Below, piece after piece: positions 1 to 8,400 of a stretch of 20,763 nt of DNA (within the stretch, counting starts at the first letter, position 1; the number at the start of each line of letters is the position of its first letter). Source of the stretch: DATDRM01 sp035291705. Lineage in GTDB: Bacteria; Chloroflexota; Anaerolineae; Anaerolineales; UBA4823. A model generated the notes under the pieces. The model was not told the DNA's origin, ran no database searches, and saw only the letters and a program-made list of their open reading frames with translations. The translations under genes and the position numbers were made by a program. The DNA lies in assembly GCA_035291705.1 (NCBI GenBank), contig DATDRM010000253.1, positions 1 through 20,763 of the forward strand, in the 5' to 3' direction.

Positions 1-858
1 GTCATCTGAACCCTCACCCAGGCCGGCAAAAAGGATGGGTAACCCCAGTTCATTTTGAATAGCGAAGGCCATGCCGCCACGGGCGGAAGAGTCAAGCTTT
101 GCCAGAATGACACCAGTGACATTGACTGCTGCTTTGAAAGCTCGTGCTTGCTGCAGGGCGTTTTGCCCAGTGGTGGCGTCCATCACCAGCCAAACCATGT
201 GCGGCGCGCCTGGCATGGCTTTGCCAACCACACGGTGTACCTTCTTGAGCTCTTCCATCAGGTTGTAACGTGTGTGCAGGCGTCCGGCGGTATCGATGAT
301 GGCGATGTTAAAGTGACGGGCGATAGCGGCCTGCACCGTGTCATAAGCGACAGCCCCGGGGTCGCCATCAGGCTGGCCAGCGATGACTGGCAGATTCAAG
401 CGATCAGCCCAGATTTGAAGCTGGTCGACAGCTGCTGCACGGTAGGTGTCGGCCGCGCCGAGGATCACATGTTTCCCTGAATCGGCAAATCGTTTGCCGA
501 GCTTGGCGATGCTAGTGGTCTTCCCTGAGCCATTAACACCGACGATCAAGATCACCGTTGGCTGGGCTGGGAAGGCGAGTGGAGGCGGCGTCGCCAGTCG
601 CTGACGTAATTCCTGACGCAGGGCTGACTTAAGATCGCTGGCCCTGGTAATGCCTTCTTTGCGTTCGCGATCCCACAAGGCTTCCAGGATAGCTTCGCTA
701 GTATCGACGCCCAGATCAGCTTGGATAAGCAGCGCTTCTAACTCCTCGAAGGTGGATTCATTAATCTCCGAAGCTCCAAGCAACGTGGTGATCTGACCGA
801 AGGTGGCTCGGCTGGTCTTAGCCAGACCAGCTTTCCACTTGGCGAAGATATTACTCAC
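1..858 (-). CDS. ftsY: Signal recognition particle receptor FtsY (3' end cut by window edge)
   Basis: SRP-receptor GTPase that docks ribosome-nascent chain-SRP complexes at the cytoplasmic membrane. The 286 visible codons carry the helical N domain (about residues 1-90) and the NG GTPase domain: G1 loop GVNGSGKTT (107-115), DTYRAAAVDQL (137-147) typical of FtsY, DTAGRLHT (189-196, G3), AKLDSSARGG (253-262, G4 region) and the closing GLGEG (279-283). Only the last 15-20 residues, normally containing a PFD-type motif, should be missing. There is no long acidic A domain before the N domain, as in many Gram-positive-type FtsY proteins. The GTG start at 858 is preceded in frame by a stop (868-870) only 9 nt upstream, so it is almost forced. 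No Shine-Dalgarno is possible, because a C-tract fills the gap to the -10 box. ftsY often sits next to rnc-smc; here it is divergent from the operon that ends in those genes. Confidence 0.95.
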   Translation of the reverse strand, partial: MSNIFAKWKAGLAKTSRATFGQITTLLGASEINESTFEELEALLIQADLGVDTSEAILEALWDRERKEGITRASDLKSALRQELRQRLATPPPLAFPAQPTVILIVGVNGSGKTTSIAKLGKRFADSGKHVILGAADTYRAAAVDQLQIWADRLNLPVIAGQPDGDPGAVAYDTVQAAIARHFNIAIIDTAGRLHTRYNLMEELKKVHRVVGKAMPGAPHMVWLVMDATTGQNALQQARAFKAAVNVTGVILAKLDSSARGGMAFAIQNELGLPILFAGLGEGSDD

Positions 859-866
859 GGGGGGGT

Positions 867-875
867 ATTATAACA
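867..875 (-). promoter_or_regulatory. Extended -10 promoter of ftsY, probably leaderless transcript
   Basis: Read on the minus strand the bases are TGTTATAAT, a perfect extended -10 (TGn-TATAAT). No -35 resembling TTGACA is seen 16-18 bp upstream, as is usual for extended -10 promoters. Exactly 8 nt, nearly all C, separate the -10 from the GTG start of ftsY. Initiation about 7 nt downstream of the -10 would therefore start the mRNA at or within 1-3 nt of the start codon. Confidence 0.6.
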
Positions 876-905
876 TGACCAAGAATCATGAATTCGAAGC
901 AAAAA

Positions 906-914
906 TGCTATAAT
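906..914 (+). promoter_or_regulatory. Extended -10 promoter of moaC, probably leaderless transcript
   Basis: TGCTATAAT is a perfect extended -10 element. There is no convincing -35. Eight nt (915-922) separate it from the moaC ATG, so transcription should begin at or 1-2 nt before the start codon. The same nine bases occur in the sufC promoter at 12914-12922. The ftsY -10 lies 33 bp away on the other strand with the same 8-nt spacing to its start codon. Confidence 0.6.
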
Positions 915-922
915 TTCAGCTT

Positions 923-1405
923 ATGAGAAACCAGTTGACTCACCTTGACGAAAGCGGTCGTGCCCGCATGGTGGACGTTGGAAATAAACCAGACACCGAA
1001 CGGGTAGCGATCGCCAAAGGCGAAGTGCATATGCGCGCGGAAACCCTGGCGCTCATCCAGGCCGGAGCCATAAAAAAGGGGGATGTCTTAGCTGTGGCGC
1101 AAGTCGCCGGTGTAATGGCGGCAAAACACACCGCCGATCTGATCCCACTCTGCCACCCGCTTCCCCTGACTCAGGTCACGCTAGAGATTGAGACAGATCC
1201 TGAACTGCCGGGCGTGAGGATCACTGCCAGCGTGCGGACGGTTGGGAAAACCGGCGTTGAGATGGAAGCGTTAACTGCCGTGAGCATCGCGGCGCTGACA
1301 GTCTACGATATGGCTAAGGCGGCTGAGAAGACCATGCGCATCCAGAACATCCGCCTTGTGGAAAAGCACGGTGGGCGCAGCGGGGATGTGGTAAATGAAA
1401 CGTGA
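923..1405 (+). CDS. moaC: Cyclic pyranopterin monophosphate synthase MoaC
   Basis: Converts the 3',8-cyclo-GTP product of MoaA to cyclic pyranopterin monophosphate, the first committed intermediate of molybdenum cofactor synthesis, in the cytosol. The 160-residue length is normal for the family. Visible family motifs are MVDVG (16-20), KHTADLIPLCHPLPLT (68-83, with the conserved Lys, His and Cys-His pair), GVEMEALTAVSIAALTVYDM (111-130) with the acidic and Asp residues of the active site, and the C-terminal VEKHGGRSG (146-154). The ATG is only 8 nt from the -10 box and has no ribosome binding site, so translation probably starts on a leaderless mRNA. The next gene encodes the following enzyme of the pathway (MoaD-MoaE). 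No moaA is visible in the window. Confidence 0.96.
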   Translation: MRNQLTHLDESGRARMVDVGNKPDTERVAIAKGEVHMRAETLALIQAGAIKKGDVLAVAQVAGVMAAKHTADLIPLCHPLPLTQVTLEIETDPELPGVRITASVRTVGKTGVEMEALTAVSIAALTVYDMAKAAEKTMRIQNIRLVEKHGGRSGDVVNET

Positions 1406-1468
1406 AGCGGGAAACGTAATGCGTGATAAGTAAATCGTGAAAATTGATGTGTGAGTAGAGGCTTATTG

Positions 1469-2182
1469 ATGAATGAAGTGAACGTTTTGTTTTTTGCATC
1501 GTTGCGGGAGCGGGCAGGAATAAAGCAGACTACGCTGGTTTTGCCGGAAGGGGCATCTGTAATCGATCTTAAAGGTGCTCTCAGAGAAAAATACCCTGGC
1601 CTGACCCCTGTCTTAGGCACATCTCTTGTATCCGTAAACCGAGAATACGCCTTCGATGAAGATACAATCCCGGAGGGGGCAGAAGTGGCGTTATTTCCGC
1701 CAGTGAGCGGAGGGGAACAGGCCGACCAGTTTCCAACAATATTTGCCATCACAGACGATGAATTGGATCTAGACTTTTTGATATCTCGAATTACGCTCGG
1801 CAGCACCGGTGCAGTATGTCTCTTTACTGGTGTGGTTCGGGGATTCACGGCGCGGGATAATCCACACGAAACTGAGTACCTGGAATACGAGGCTTACAGA
1901 CCAATGGCGGAAACAAAGATGCGCCAGGTCGCTGATGAGATCCGACAATACTGGCCGTCTGTGGAAGGTATCGCTATAGTGCAACGCATCGGACATCTAA
2001 ATCCAGGGACGCCAACAGTGCTGATTGCCTGCAGTGCAGCCCATCGTGATACGGGCATTTTTGAGGCTGCTAGGTATGGAATCGACCGGTTAAAAGAGAT
2101 CGTGCCGATCTGGAAAAAGGAAGTTGGCCCTCAAGGGGAAGTGTGGATTGAAGGGGAACACGTCCCGAACCGCACGGAATAG
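1469..2182 (+). CDS. moaX: MoaD-MoaE fusion, molybdopterin synthase
   Basis: A single 237-residue chain joins both subunits of molybdopterin synthase, which inserts two sulfurs into cyclic pyranopterin monophosphate. Residues 1-82 are the ubiquitin-like sulfur carrier MoaD, ending in FPPVSGG with the Gly-Gly at 81-82. Residues about 90-237 are the catalytic MoaE, with HLNPGTPTVLIACSAAHR (176-193), FEAARYGIDRLKEIVPIWKKE (198-218) and lysines 209 and 216 at the positions of the MoaE catalytic pair. MoaD acts through a free C-terminal Gly-Gly thiocarboxylate, so the chain should need cleavage after residue 82, as described for mycobacterial MoaX. The ATG at 1469 is chosen because AGAGG (1456-1460) lies 8 nt upstream; a GTG at 1451 is the alternative. 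The symbol moaX is used by analogy with the mycobacterial fusion. Confidence 0.92.
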   Translation: MNEVNVLFFASLRERAGIKQTTLVLPEGASVIDLKGALREKYPGLTPVLGTSLVSVNREYAFDEDTIPEGAEVALFPPVSGGEQADQFPTIFAITDDELDLDFLISRITLGSTGAVCLFTGVVRGFTARDNPHETEYLEYEAYRPMAETKMRQVADEIRQYWPSVEGIAIVQRIGHLNPGTPTVLIACSAAHRDTGIFEAARYGIDRLKEIVPIWKKEVGPQGEVWIEGEHVPNRTE

Positions 2183-2189
2183 GTGCCTG

Positions 2190-3293
2190 TTGAGTGTGAA
2201 TGAGATTATTTGCTCTAACTGCCAAAAACCGTACCCTGATGTAGAAGTGTACTTCCGTTGCCAGAATTGTGGGGGAACCTTCGATTATACAAGCCACCCG
2301 GTTTATGACCCTAAAAGTGTGGAAACCGAGCTTCCGGGCACATGGCGGTACCGGCATACGTTTGGTTTAACCCCAGGGGCGCCTGTCATTTCCTTGGGTG
2401 AAGGGAATACCCCGCTCGTCTGGGGTGAGGTCGAAGGGCAAAAGGTGGCCTTCAAGCTGGAATATTTGAATCCGACTGGATCCTTTAAAGATCGTGGCAG
2501 CGCGGTGTTGATAAGTTTCCTCGAAGCGCGGGGAGTCAATGAAGCCGTAGAAGATTCTTCCGGCAACGCCGGGGCGTCCTTTGCGGCTTACGCAGCCCGG
2601 GCTGGGTTAAAGGGACGCGTCTTCGTGCCCGCTTCCGCATCGGGACCTAAACGCGCTCAGATCTCGGCCTATGGGGCAGAAATTGTAGCAATTCCAGGAC
2701 CCCGATCAAACGCGGCCGAAGCGGTGCTTCACGAAGTACAACGTGGGACTGTGTATGCCAGCCACGCCTACCTGCCATTTGGTCTAGTGGGTTATGCAAC
2801 TGTTGCTTACGAATTGGTGGAACAGTTGGGTGGTGTGCCTGGGACTGTGCTTGCTCCGGTGGGACACGGAAGTTTGCTGCTCGGTTTAGGACGTGGATTC
2901 GTTTCTTTGATAAGAGCTGGAGTTATCGATCAGTTGCCACGATTAGTTGGAGTGCAAGCCCTCGCCTGCGCGCCGATCTGGGCGATCTCTGTTTATGGGC
3001 ACTCAGGGGTCAGTAGAGTCGAGGAAGGAGAAACGCTAGCAGAGGGCATCCGCGTCCGTTTTCCGGTGCGGGGCGAGGCACTGTTGCGGATGGTAGAAGA
3101 AAGCCAGGGGACTTTCCTGGCTGTTGCTGAAGCAGATATTTTCCCCGGCCGCGACCAACTAGCGCGGCAGGGGTTTTATGTTGAGCCAACCTCCGCAGTC
3201 GTCTGGCAAGCGATGAAGAATTTAGCCGGAAAGATGCCAGAACCAATTGCGGTTGTGTTGACAGGAACGGGTTTAAAATATAGCAGTCAGTAA
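2190..3293 (+). CDS. thrC: Threonine synthase (PLP-dependent), zinc-ribbon N-terminus
   Basis: Pyridoxal-phosphate enzyme converting O-phosphohomoserine to threonine and phosphate. The 367 residues begin with a rubredoxin-like zinc ribbon (CSNC at 8-11, CQNC at 24-27), then the tryptophan-synthase-beta-like fold. LGEGNTPL (69-76) is the family substrate loop, and PTGSFKDRG (95-103) carries the PLP Schiff-base lysine at about residue 100. It is followed by EDSSGNAGAS and, near the end, LTGTGLKYS for the PLP phosphate and ring contacts. Start: TTG at 2190 follows AGGTG (2181-2185) and lies just after the moaX stop; GTG at 2196 is nearly as good. A further upstream ATG (2124) would overlap moaX by 59 bp and add residues unlike the family. 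Related PLP enzymes such as cysteate synthase share this architecture, so the substrate is inferred. Confidence 0.87.
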   Translation: MSVNEIICSNCQKPYPDVEVYFRCQNCGGTFDYTSHPVYDPKSVETELPGTWRYRHTFGLTPGAPVISLGEGNTPLVWGEVEGQKVAFKLEYLNPTGSFKDRGSAVLISFLEARGVNEAVEDSSGNAGASFAAYAARAGLKGRVFVPASASGPKRAQISAYGAEIVAIPGPRSNAAEAVLHEVQRGTVYASHAYLPFGLVGYATVAYELVEQLGGVPGTVLAPVGHGSLLLGLGRGFVSLIRAGVIDQLPRLVGVQALACAPIWAISVYGHSGVSRVEEGETLAEGIRVRFPVRGEALLRMVEESQGTFLAVAEADIFPGRDQLARQGFYVEPTSAVVWQAMKNLAGKMPEPIAVVLTGTGLKYSSQ

Positions 3294-3329
3294 TAAGTTG
3301 CCAATGATCAGTGTCTCTGAGGGAAGGAT

Positions 3330-4568
3330 ATGCCTGAAAGGATTGTGATAACAGGGATGGGTACGGTGAATCCGTTGGGTTTATCCGTGCAGGATACCTG
3401 GCATAATGCAGTGCAAGGAGTCTCTGGTGTGGGACCGATTACACTGTTCGATACCAGGGGTTACCTGGTGCGGATCGCCGGCGAAGTAAAGAATTTTATA
3501 CCGGAATCCTATCTTCCGCCAAAGGAAGCTCGGCGTCGTGACCGTTTCGAACAGCTGGCCGGTGCAGCGGCGCAGGAAGCCATCCGACAGGCTAGCCTGG
3601 AAGTAGGTGATGAGGATGCCGGCCGGGTCGGGGTGATGGTTTCTTCAGCCATTGGAGGGTTAAATTCATTCCAAGATTCCACGATCACCGTGCTTCATGA
3701 AGGTCCGCGGAGGATCAATCCTTACGTGATTCCGATGTTAATGACCAATGGTGCAGCCGGGATGATTGCCATCGACTATGGTTATAAGGGACCTTGTTTT
3801 TCGGTAGCTTCGGCCTGCGCGTCCGGGGCAGATGGAATCGGGATTGCCTGGACACTGTTGCGATTGGGAGTGATCGATGCTGCCGTTGCTGGAGCAAGCG
3901 AGGCGACGATCTCACCGGTTGGGGTGGCTGCTTTCGACCGGGTGGGGGCGATGTCGCGGCGAAACGATGAACCCACCCAAACGCCACAACCGTTCGATCG
4001 CAACCGGGATGGCTTGGTCATGAGCGAAGGCGCGGCTATCCTCGTGTTGGAGAGAGAAACGCGAGCACGGGCACGCGGTATAAAAATTTTGGCTGAGCTG
4101 GCAGGTTATGCAGCCACAGCGGACGCTTTCCATATCACTGCTCCGGCAGAGGACGGCTCAGGTGGGGCGCGAGCGATGTACCTGGCTCTAAAAGCAGCCG
4201 GTATAAATCCTGATGAGGTGGACTATATCAATGCCCATGGCACGGGAACTCAGTTGAACGACCTGTCTGAGACGCGTGCGATCAAGACCGCCTTTGGAAG
4301 TCTTGCCGGCCAAATCCCAATTTCTTCGACGAAATCTATGACTGGACACATGATGGGCGCGACTGGCGCCCTGGAGGCGATCTTCTGTGTCCAGGCGGTG
4401 GGTGATGGTCTTCTCCCGCCGACGATCAATTACCAAACACCCGATCCAGAATGCGATCTGGATTATGTACCTAATGTTGCGCGCGAGAGGCCGGTGAGGG
4501 TGGCACTGAGCAACGCATTCGGTTTTGGTGGGCATAATGCGGTTTTGGTGATTAGGGAGTACAATTAA
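3330..4568 (+). CDS. fabF: Beta-ketoacyl-ACP synthase II FabF
   Basis: Condensing enzyme of type II fatty acid synthesis that extends acyl-ACP with malonyl-ACP. Its 412 residues match the family length. The thiolase-fold motifs are complete: nucleophile Cys163 in SVASACASGADG, His303 in NAHGTGTQLND, Lys335 and His340 in STKSMTGHMMGATGALE, and the C-terminal SNAFGFGGHN. The start has a good ribosome binding site (GGAAGG just upstream). It follows thrC by 36 nt and probably shares its transcript. In many bacteria the order is acpP-fabF-rnc-smc; here fabF precedes rnc and smc but no acpP is present, and neither flanking gap is large enough to hold one. FabB would be the alternative; the overall pattern fits FabF better. 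Confidence 0.94.
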   Translation: MPERIVITGMGTVNPLGLSVQDTWHNAVQGVSGVGPITLFDTRGYLVRIAGEVKNFIPESYLPPKEARRRDRFEQLAGAAAQEAIRQASLEVGDEDAGRVGVMVSSAIGGLNSFQDSTITVLHEGPRRINPYVIPMLMTNGAAGMIAIDYGYKGPCFSVASACASGADGIGIAWTLLRLGVIDAAVAGASEATISPVGVAAFDRVGAMSRRNDEPTQTPQPFDRNRDGLVMSEGAAILVLERETRARARGIKILAELAGYAATADAFHITAPAEDGSGGARAMYLALKAAGINPDEVDYINAHGTGTQLNDLSETRAIKTAFGSLAGQIPISSTKSMTGHMMGATGALEAIFCVQAVGDGLLPPTINYQTPDPECDLDYVPNVARERPVRVALSNAFGFGGHNAVLVIREYN

Positions 4569-4570
4569 GA

Positions 4571-4633
4571 GCGTGATAAGCTGAACGTGAAATGGGAATC
4601 GTGAAATGTTCGGTAGAAGAACATTTATCACGC
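4571..4633. repeat. Nested inverted repeat in the fabF-rnc gap
   Basis: Outer arms GCGTGATAA (4571-4579) and TTATCACGC (4625-4633) are a perfect 9-bp inverted repeat. They enclose AAATGTTC (4604-4611) and GAACATTT (4619-4626), an 8-bp perfect hairpin with a 7-nt loop. The inner and outer arms share two bases (4625-4626), so the two stems compete. Between the left arms lie CGTGAAAT-type words. The 10-mer GCGTGATAAG at 4571-4580 also occurs in the moaC-moaX gap (1421-1430). There is no T-run after the hairpin, so a simple intrinsic terminator is unlikely. It could be a REP/MITE-like intergenic element or an mRNA processing site ahead of rnc. Confidence 0.5.
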
Positions 4634-4737
4634 ATAGCAGGTCACATAATAAAATTTTACATCGGAACTGATGGATCGCAAGCTACCCGACAAAGGTGGG
4701 GTATCTGGCGTTCCCTGAGTTCCAGGGAGATCCCAGG

Positions 4738-5457
4738 ATGAAAGAGTATCTGAGTAACCTGGAGCATGAATCTACCCAGGATTTAGCTCAAAGGTTGGAA
4801 TTGTATTTTTCCGACCCACTTTTACTCACCCGAGCGCTTACACATAGATCCTACCTTAATGAACATCCCGAGTCCATCGAGGATAACGAACGGCTAGAGT
4901 TTCTGGGTGATGCAGTCCTAGATTTCCTGGTCGGGGCGTGGTTATATAATCGGTTTCCTGAAATGGCAGAGGGTGACTTGACGCGCCTGCGTTCCGCATT
5001 AGTCCGGACGGATAACCTGGCCCAATTCGCACGTGATATTGACCTGGGGAATGCAATGCTCCTGGGGTATGGGGAAAGCGAAGGTGGAGGTCGGGAGCGA
5101 GCGGCTTTGTTATGTGGGGTGTTCGAAGCATTAATCGGAGCGATTTACCTCGACCAGGGATTCTCAAGGGTTCAAAAGTTTATTTCTCCGATGCTGGAGA
5201 CAGCGGCGGTGCAGATTCTCTCCGCAAATAAAGATAGGGATCCGAAAAGCACTCTCCAGGAATGGGCGCAATCCCAAGGGTTAGGGACTCCTCACTACAA
5301 GACAGTCTCGGCGAGTGGTCCTGACCATGCCAAGATTTTTGAAATCGAAGTATACATCGATGGGCATGTATATGGTTACGGGAACGGGCACAGCAAACAG
5401 ACGGCTGCCAAAGCTGCGGCGCGAGCCGCGCTCGAAAGGATAGGAATGGTCGAATGA
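4738..5457 (+). CDS. rnc: Ribonuclease III
   Basis: Double-strand-specific endoribonuclease that processes rRNA precursors and structured mRNAs. The 239-residue protein has the endonuclease domain (about 10-160) with the signature NERLEFLGDAVL (50-61), catalytic acidic residues around Glu54 and Asp58, and Glu130 in CGVFEALIGAIYLDQGF. A C-terminal double-stranded RNA-binding domain follows (about 168-238), starting DPKSTLQEWAQ and ending KQTAAKAAARAAL. ATG at 4738 is chosen because GGGAGA lies 8-14 nt upstream and the N-terminus then has normal length; an in-frame GTG at 4696 would add 14 residues without family support. The stop codon overlaps the smc start (ATGA), so smc is translationally coupled to rnc. 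Confidence 0.95.
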   Translation: MKEYLSNLEHESTQDLAQRLELYFSDPLLLTRALTHRSYLNEHPESIEDNERLEFLGDAVLDFLVGAWLYNRFPEMAEGDLTRLRSALVRTDNLAQFARDIDLGNAMLLGYGESEGGGRERAALLCGVFEALIGAIYLDQGFSRVQKFISPMLETAAVQILSANKDRDPKSTLQEWAQSQGLGTPHYKTVSASGPDHAKIFEIEVYIDGHVYGYGNGHSKQTAAKAAARAALERIGMVE

Positions 5458-8400
5458 CTCCCCGCTTGAAATCCCTCGAGCTCCACGGATATAAAACCTT
5501 TGCCAACCGCACTGCGTTTGAATTTCCAGGACCTGTTACCGCCATCGTTGGCCCGAATGGTTCTGGTAAATCAAATATCGCCGATGCCCTGCGCTGGGTG
5601 TTGGGTGAACAGTCTTACAGCTTGTTGCGGGGTAAGAAAACCGAGGACATGATCTTTGCCGGTTCAGAACAACGCGCTCGAGCCGGGATGGCTTCAGCGA
5701 CAGTGATCTTCGACAACAGCGATGACTGGTTGCCGATCGATTTCACTGAGGTGGCCATCGCTCGCCGGGCATACCGGGACGGGGAAAACGAGTACTTGCT
5801 GAATGGGCAACGCGTACGTTTGCGAGATGTGTCTGAATTGCTGGCGCAATCTGGCCTGGCTGAACGCACCTATACAATCATTGGTCAGGGTCTGGTGGAC
5901 GCAGCGTTGGCGCTTAAAGCAGAGGAACGTCGCCGTTTGTTCGAAGAAGCTGCTGGAATCGGGTTGCACAGGTCTCGTCGCGAGGAAGCATTGCGTCGAT
6001 TGGAAACAACCCAGCGGAACTTACAGCGCGTTGAGGATATTCTGGCAGAGCTGCAACCGCGTCTCCGCAGTCTGGAACGACAAGCCCGGCGAGCCCAGGA
6101 ATATGAACAGGTGAAAGCGGATCTGCATCTTTTGTTGCGAGAGTGGTATGGTTACCATTGGCACCATGCTCAAAGCGAGCTGGCTCAAGCGCGGGAAGCT
6201 GCTCGTTCCCGAGAAAAAGCATTGGATGCGGCCAGACAAGCCCAAGCCAGTCTTGACCAGCAGCTGCAGGTTCTCCGGGAGCGGATTCAGGATTTACGCG
6301 CTCAGCTAAATGACTTGCATCGGCAGTCGGCGAAGCTGCACGGGGAGCGGGAAGGCACCAGCCGCCAGCTGGCGGTGTCTGACGAACGTATGCATTTCCT
6401 GGAGGGACAAGAGCAAGAAACTCTCCGCGCAGTTAGTCGAGCCACAGAAGAAACCAGCCTTATTGAAGACCGGTTAGCAGGGGCGAAAGAAGAAGTTCGC
6501 CAGTTGGAGGGCGATTTGAGCGAGGCCCAAATCCAGGTGGAAACCGCGCTGCAGGCTTTGTCATCACGACAGGTCGCACGGGCAGCTGCTGAAGAGCAAC
6601 TTGAAGTTATCCGTCAATTGCTAGTCGGGCTGAATGCCAGGCAATCGGACTTGGGAGCGCGATTGGCCGAACGCCGGGTACAGTTAGAGAAACGAGGTGC
6701 TGACTGGAAAGCTGCGCATCAGGCGGTGTCCGAAGGTGAAGAGATGGTGCTTGCGGCTGAAAAACGCATCCTGGCAAGCGAGCAATCCTGGCGCGAAGCT
6801 GAAGACAACCGCAAAAAGGTCGAGAATTCGCTTGAAAACATCCGCCAGCTGGTAAGCGAGTTGGAAATTTCTCGCCAGGAGACTCAAACTGCAATCTCTA
6901 AACAACAGACTGAAGCGGCACGCATTAGGGCGCAGCTGGAGGTGGTGGAGCAAGCTGAACAATCCCTGACTGGATACGCCAGTGGAGCACGGCTGCTGCT
7001 ACAGGCTGCGCGGCAGGCACGCCTGACGGGAGCACGGGGGGCTTTGAGTAGCAGCTTGGACGTCCCTGAAAAATATGAGACAGCCATTGCAGCGGTTTTA
7101 GGAGAATATCTCGACGCGATCTTATTGGATCAGGGAACCGAAATAGAGCAGGCTCTGAATCTATTGGAGGGACAGCCAGCGCGAGGTGCATTGTTGCCGC
7201 TTGATTCATTGATTCCTGGAACGCTTCTTTCAATCCCAGACGGTGGTGCAGAGGTTATCGGGGTGGCAACTGGACTTATATCTGTTCACGAGGATTTGCG
7301 TCCGGCAATCGACCTGTTGCTTGGCCAGGTCCTGGTGGTAAAAGATCGGGCAGCTGCGCGACGATTGTTAGGACGACTGCGAATAGAATTTGCAGCAGGG
7401 CAATTTGGCAATCTCCGGGTGGTGACTCTGAAGGGAGAGGTATTTTACGCCAGCGGCCAGGTAATTTCCGGGCAAGAAGGGAATCCCGGCAAGCTTAGTA
7501 GGCCTCGCCAGCGGAGAGAGCTGGGCGTGGCTTTAGCCGAGGCTGAACAGAATCTAGCGAAGATCGAAGAGCGGCTGAAGGAGATTGAGGTAAGACATGA
7601 GACATTGAGAAATGAAGGAGATCAATTAGGTGAGGATTTACAGGTGGTGCGGAGAGCGGAGGAGAAAGCGCGTATTGCGCATAGCCAAAATAGTTTGGCG
7701 ATCGAACACGCCCGGCGACAAGTTAATTGGCAGAAGGAACAGGTTCTTCATCTAGAAGTTGAGATTAAACAAGGGGAAACGGAAATCGTTCAAATTGTGC
7801 AGGAGGCAAATGTCGTTGAAGAAGAAGTTACTCAGGCCCAATCTCGCTTGAAGGGAATTTCCGCCACGCTGCGCGACCTACCCCTAGAAGATTTCCAGGT
7901 GGAACTTTCCCATTGGAATCTTCGGACGGCAGTTATAGAACTGGCTGTGACAGAGGCAAGGGGACGGCAGTATGAGAGGGAACAAACGCTGGAAAAAGCC
8001 CAGCGGGATCTGGCGGAAATTAACAACCAGCGAATGGAATTAAGCGATACCCTTAAAGACCTGGCGGAAAAGAAAGTTGACTTGCGTAAGTTAGAGTACG
8101 CAGTTGAAGAGCAGATCGAGGCCTTGCAAGCGAGCATTGGACCAGCTGAAAAAGACCTGGATATCACTGAGGCTGAGCAAATCAACCTTCAAAGCCGCGA
8201 AGCCCAGTCACGCCAGGCCTTAAACCTGGCTGAGCACTATCACGCCCAGGCCAAGATCGCCCTGGCGCGCAAGCAAGAAGCCTTAGAGTCTCTGCGGCGC
8301 CGGATCGAAGATGATTTTGGGTTGGTAGTGTTTGAATATGCTGAAGAGGTCTCCGGCCCGACGCCATTGCCACTTCAGGGAATGGTGGAGGAGCTGCCTG

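Noticed and set aside
55..480. Open frame on the plus strand antisense to ftsY (141 codons)
   Set aside because: It mirrors the conserved ftsY coding sequence, has no ribosome binding site or family features, and the minus-strand product is unmistakable.
2124..2189. Upstream ATG that would extend threonine synthase
   Set aside because: It would overlap moaX heavily and add residues unlike the family before the zinc ribbon; TTG 2190 or GTG 2196 with AGGTG upstream fits better.
4604..4626. Hairpin after fabF as an intrinsic terminator
   Set aside because: The stem is AT-rich and no T-run follows on either strand.
4696..4737. GTG start extending rnc by 14 residues
   Set aside because: No ribosome binding site for it, while ATG 4738 has GGGAGA at good distance and gives a normal RNase III N-terminus.
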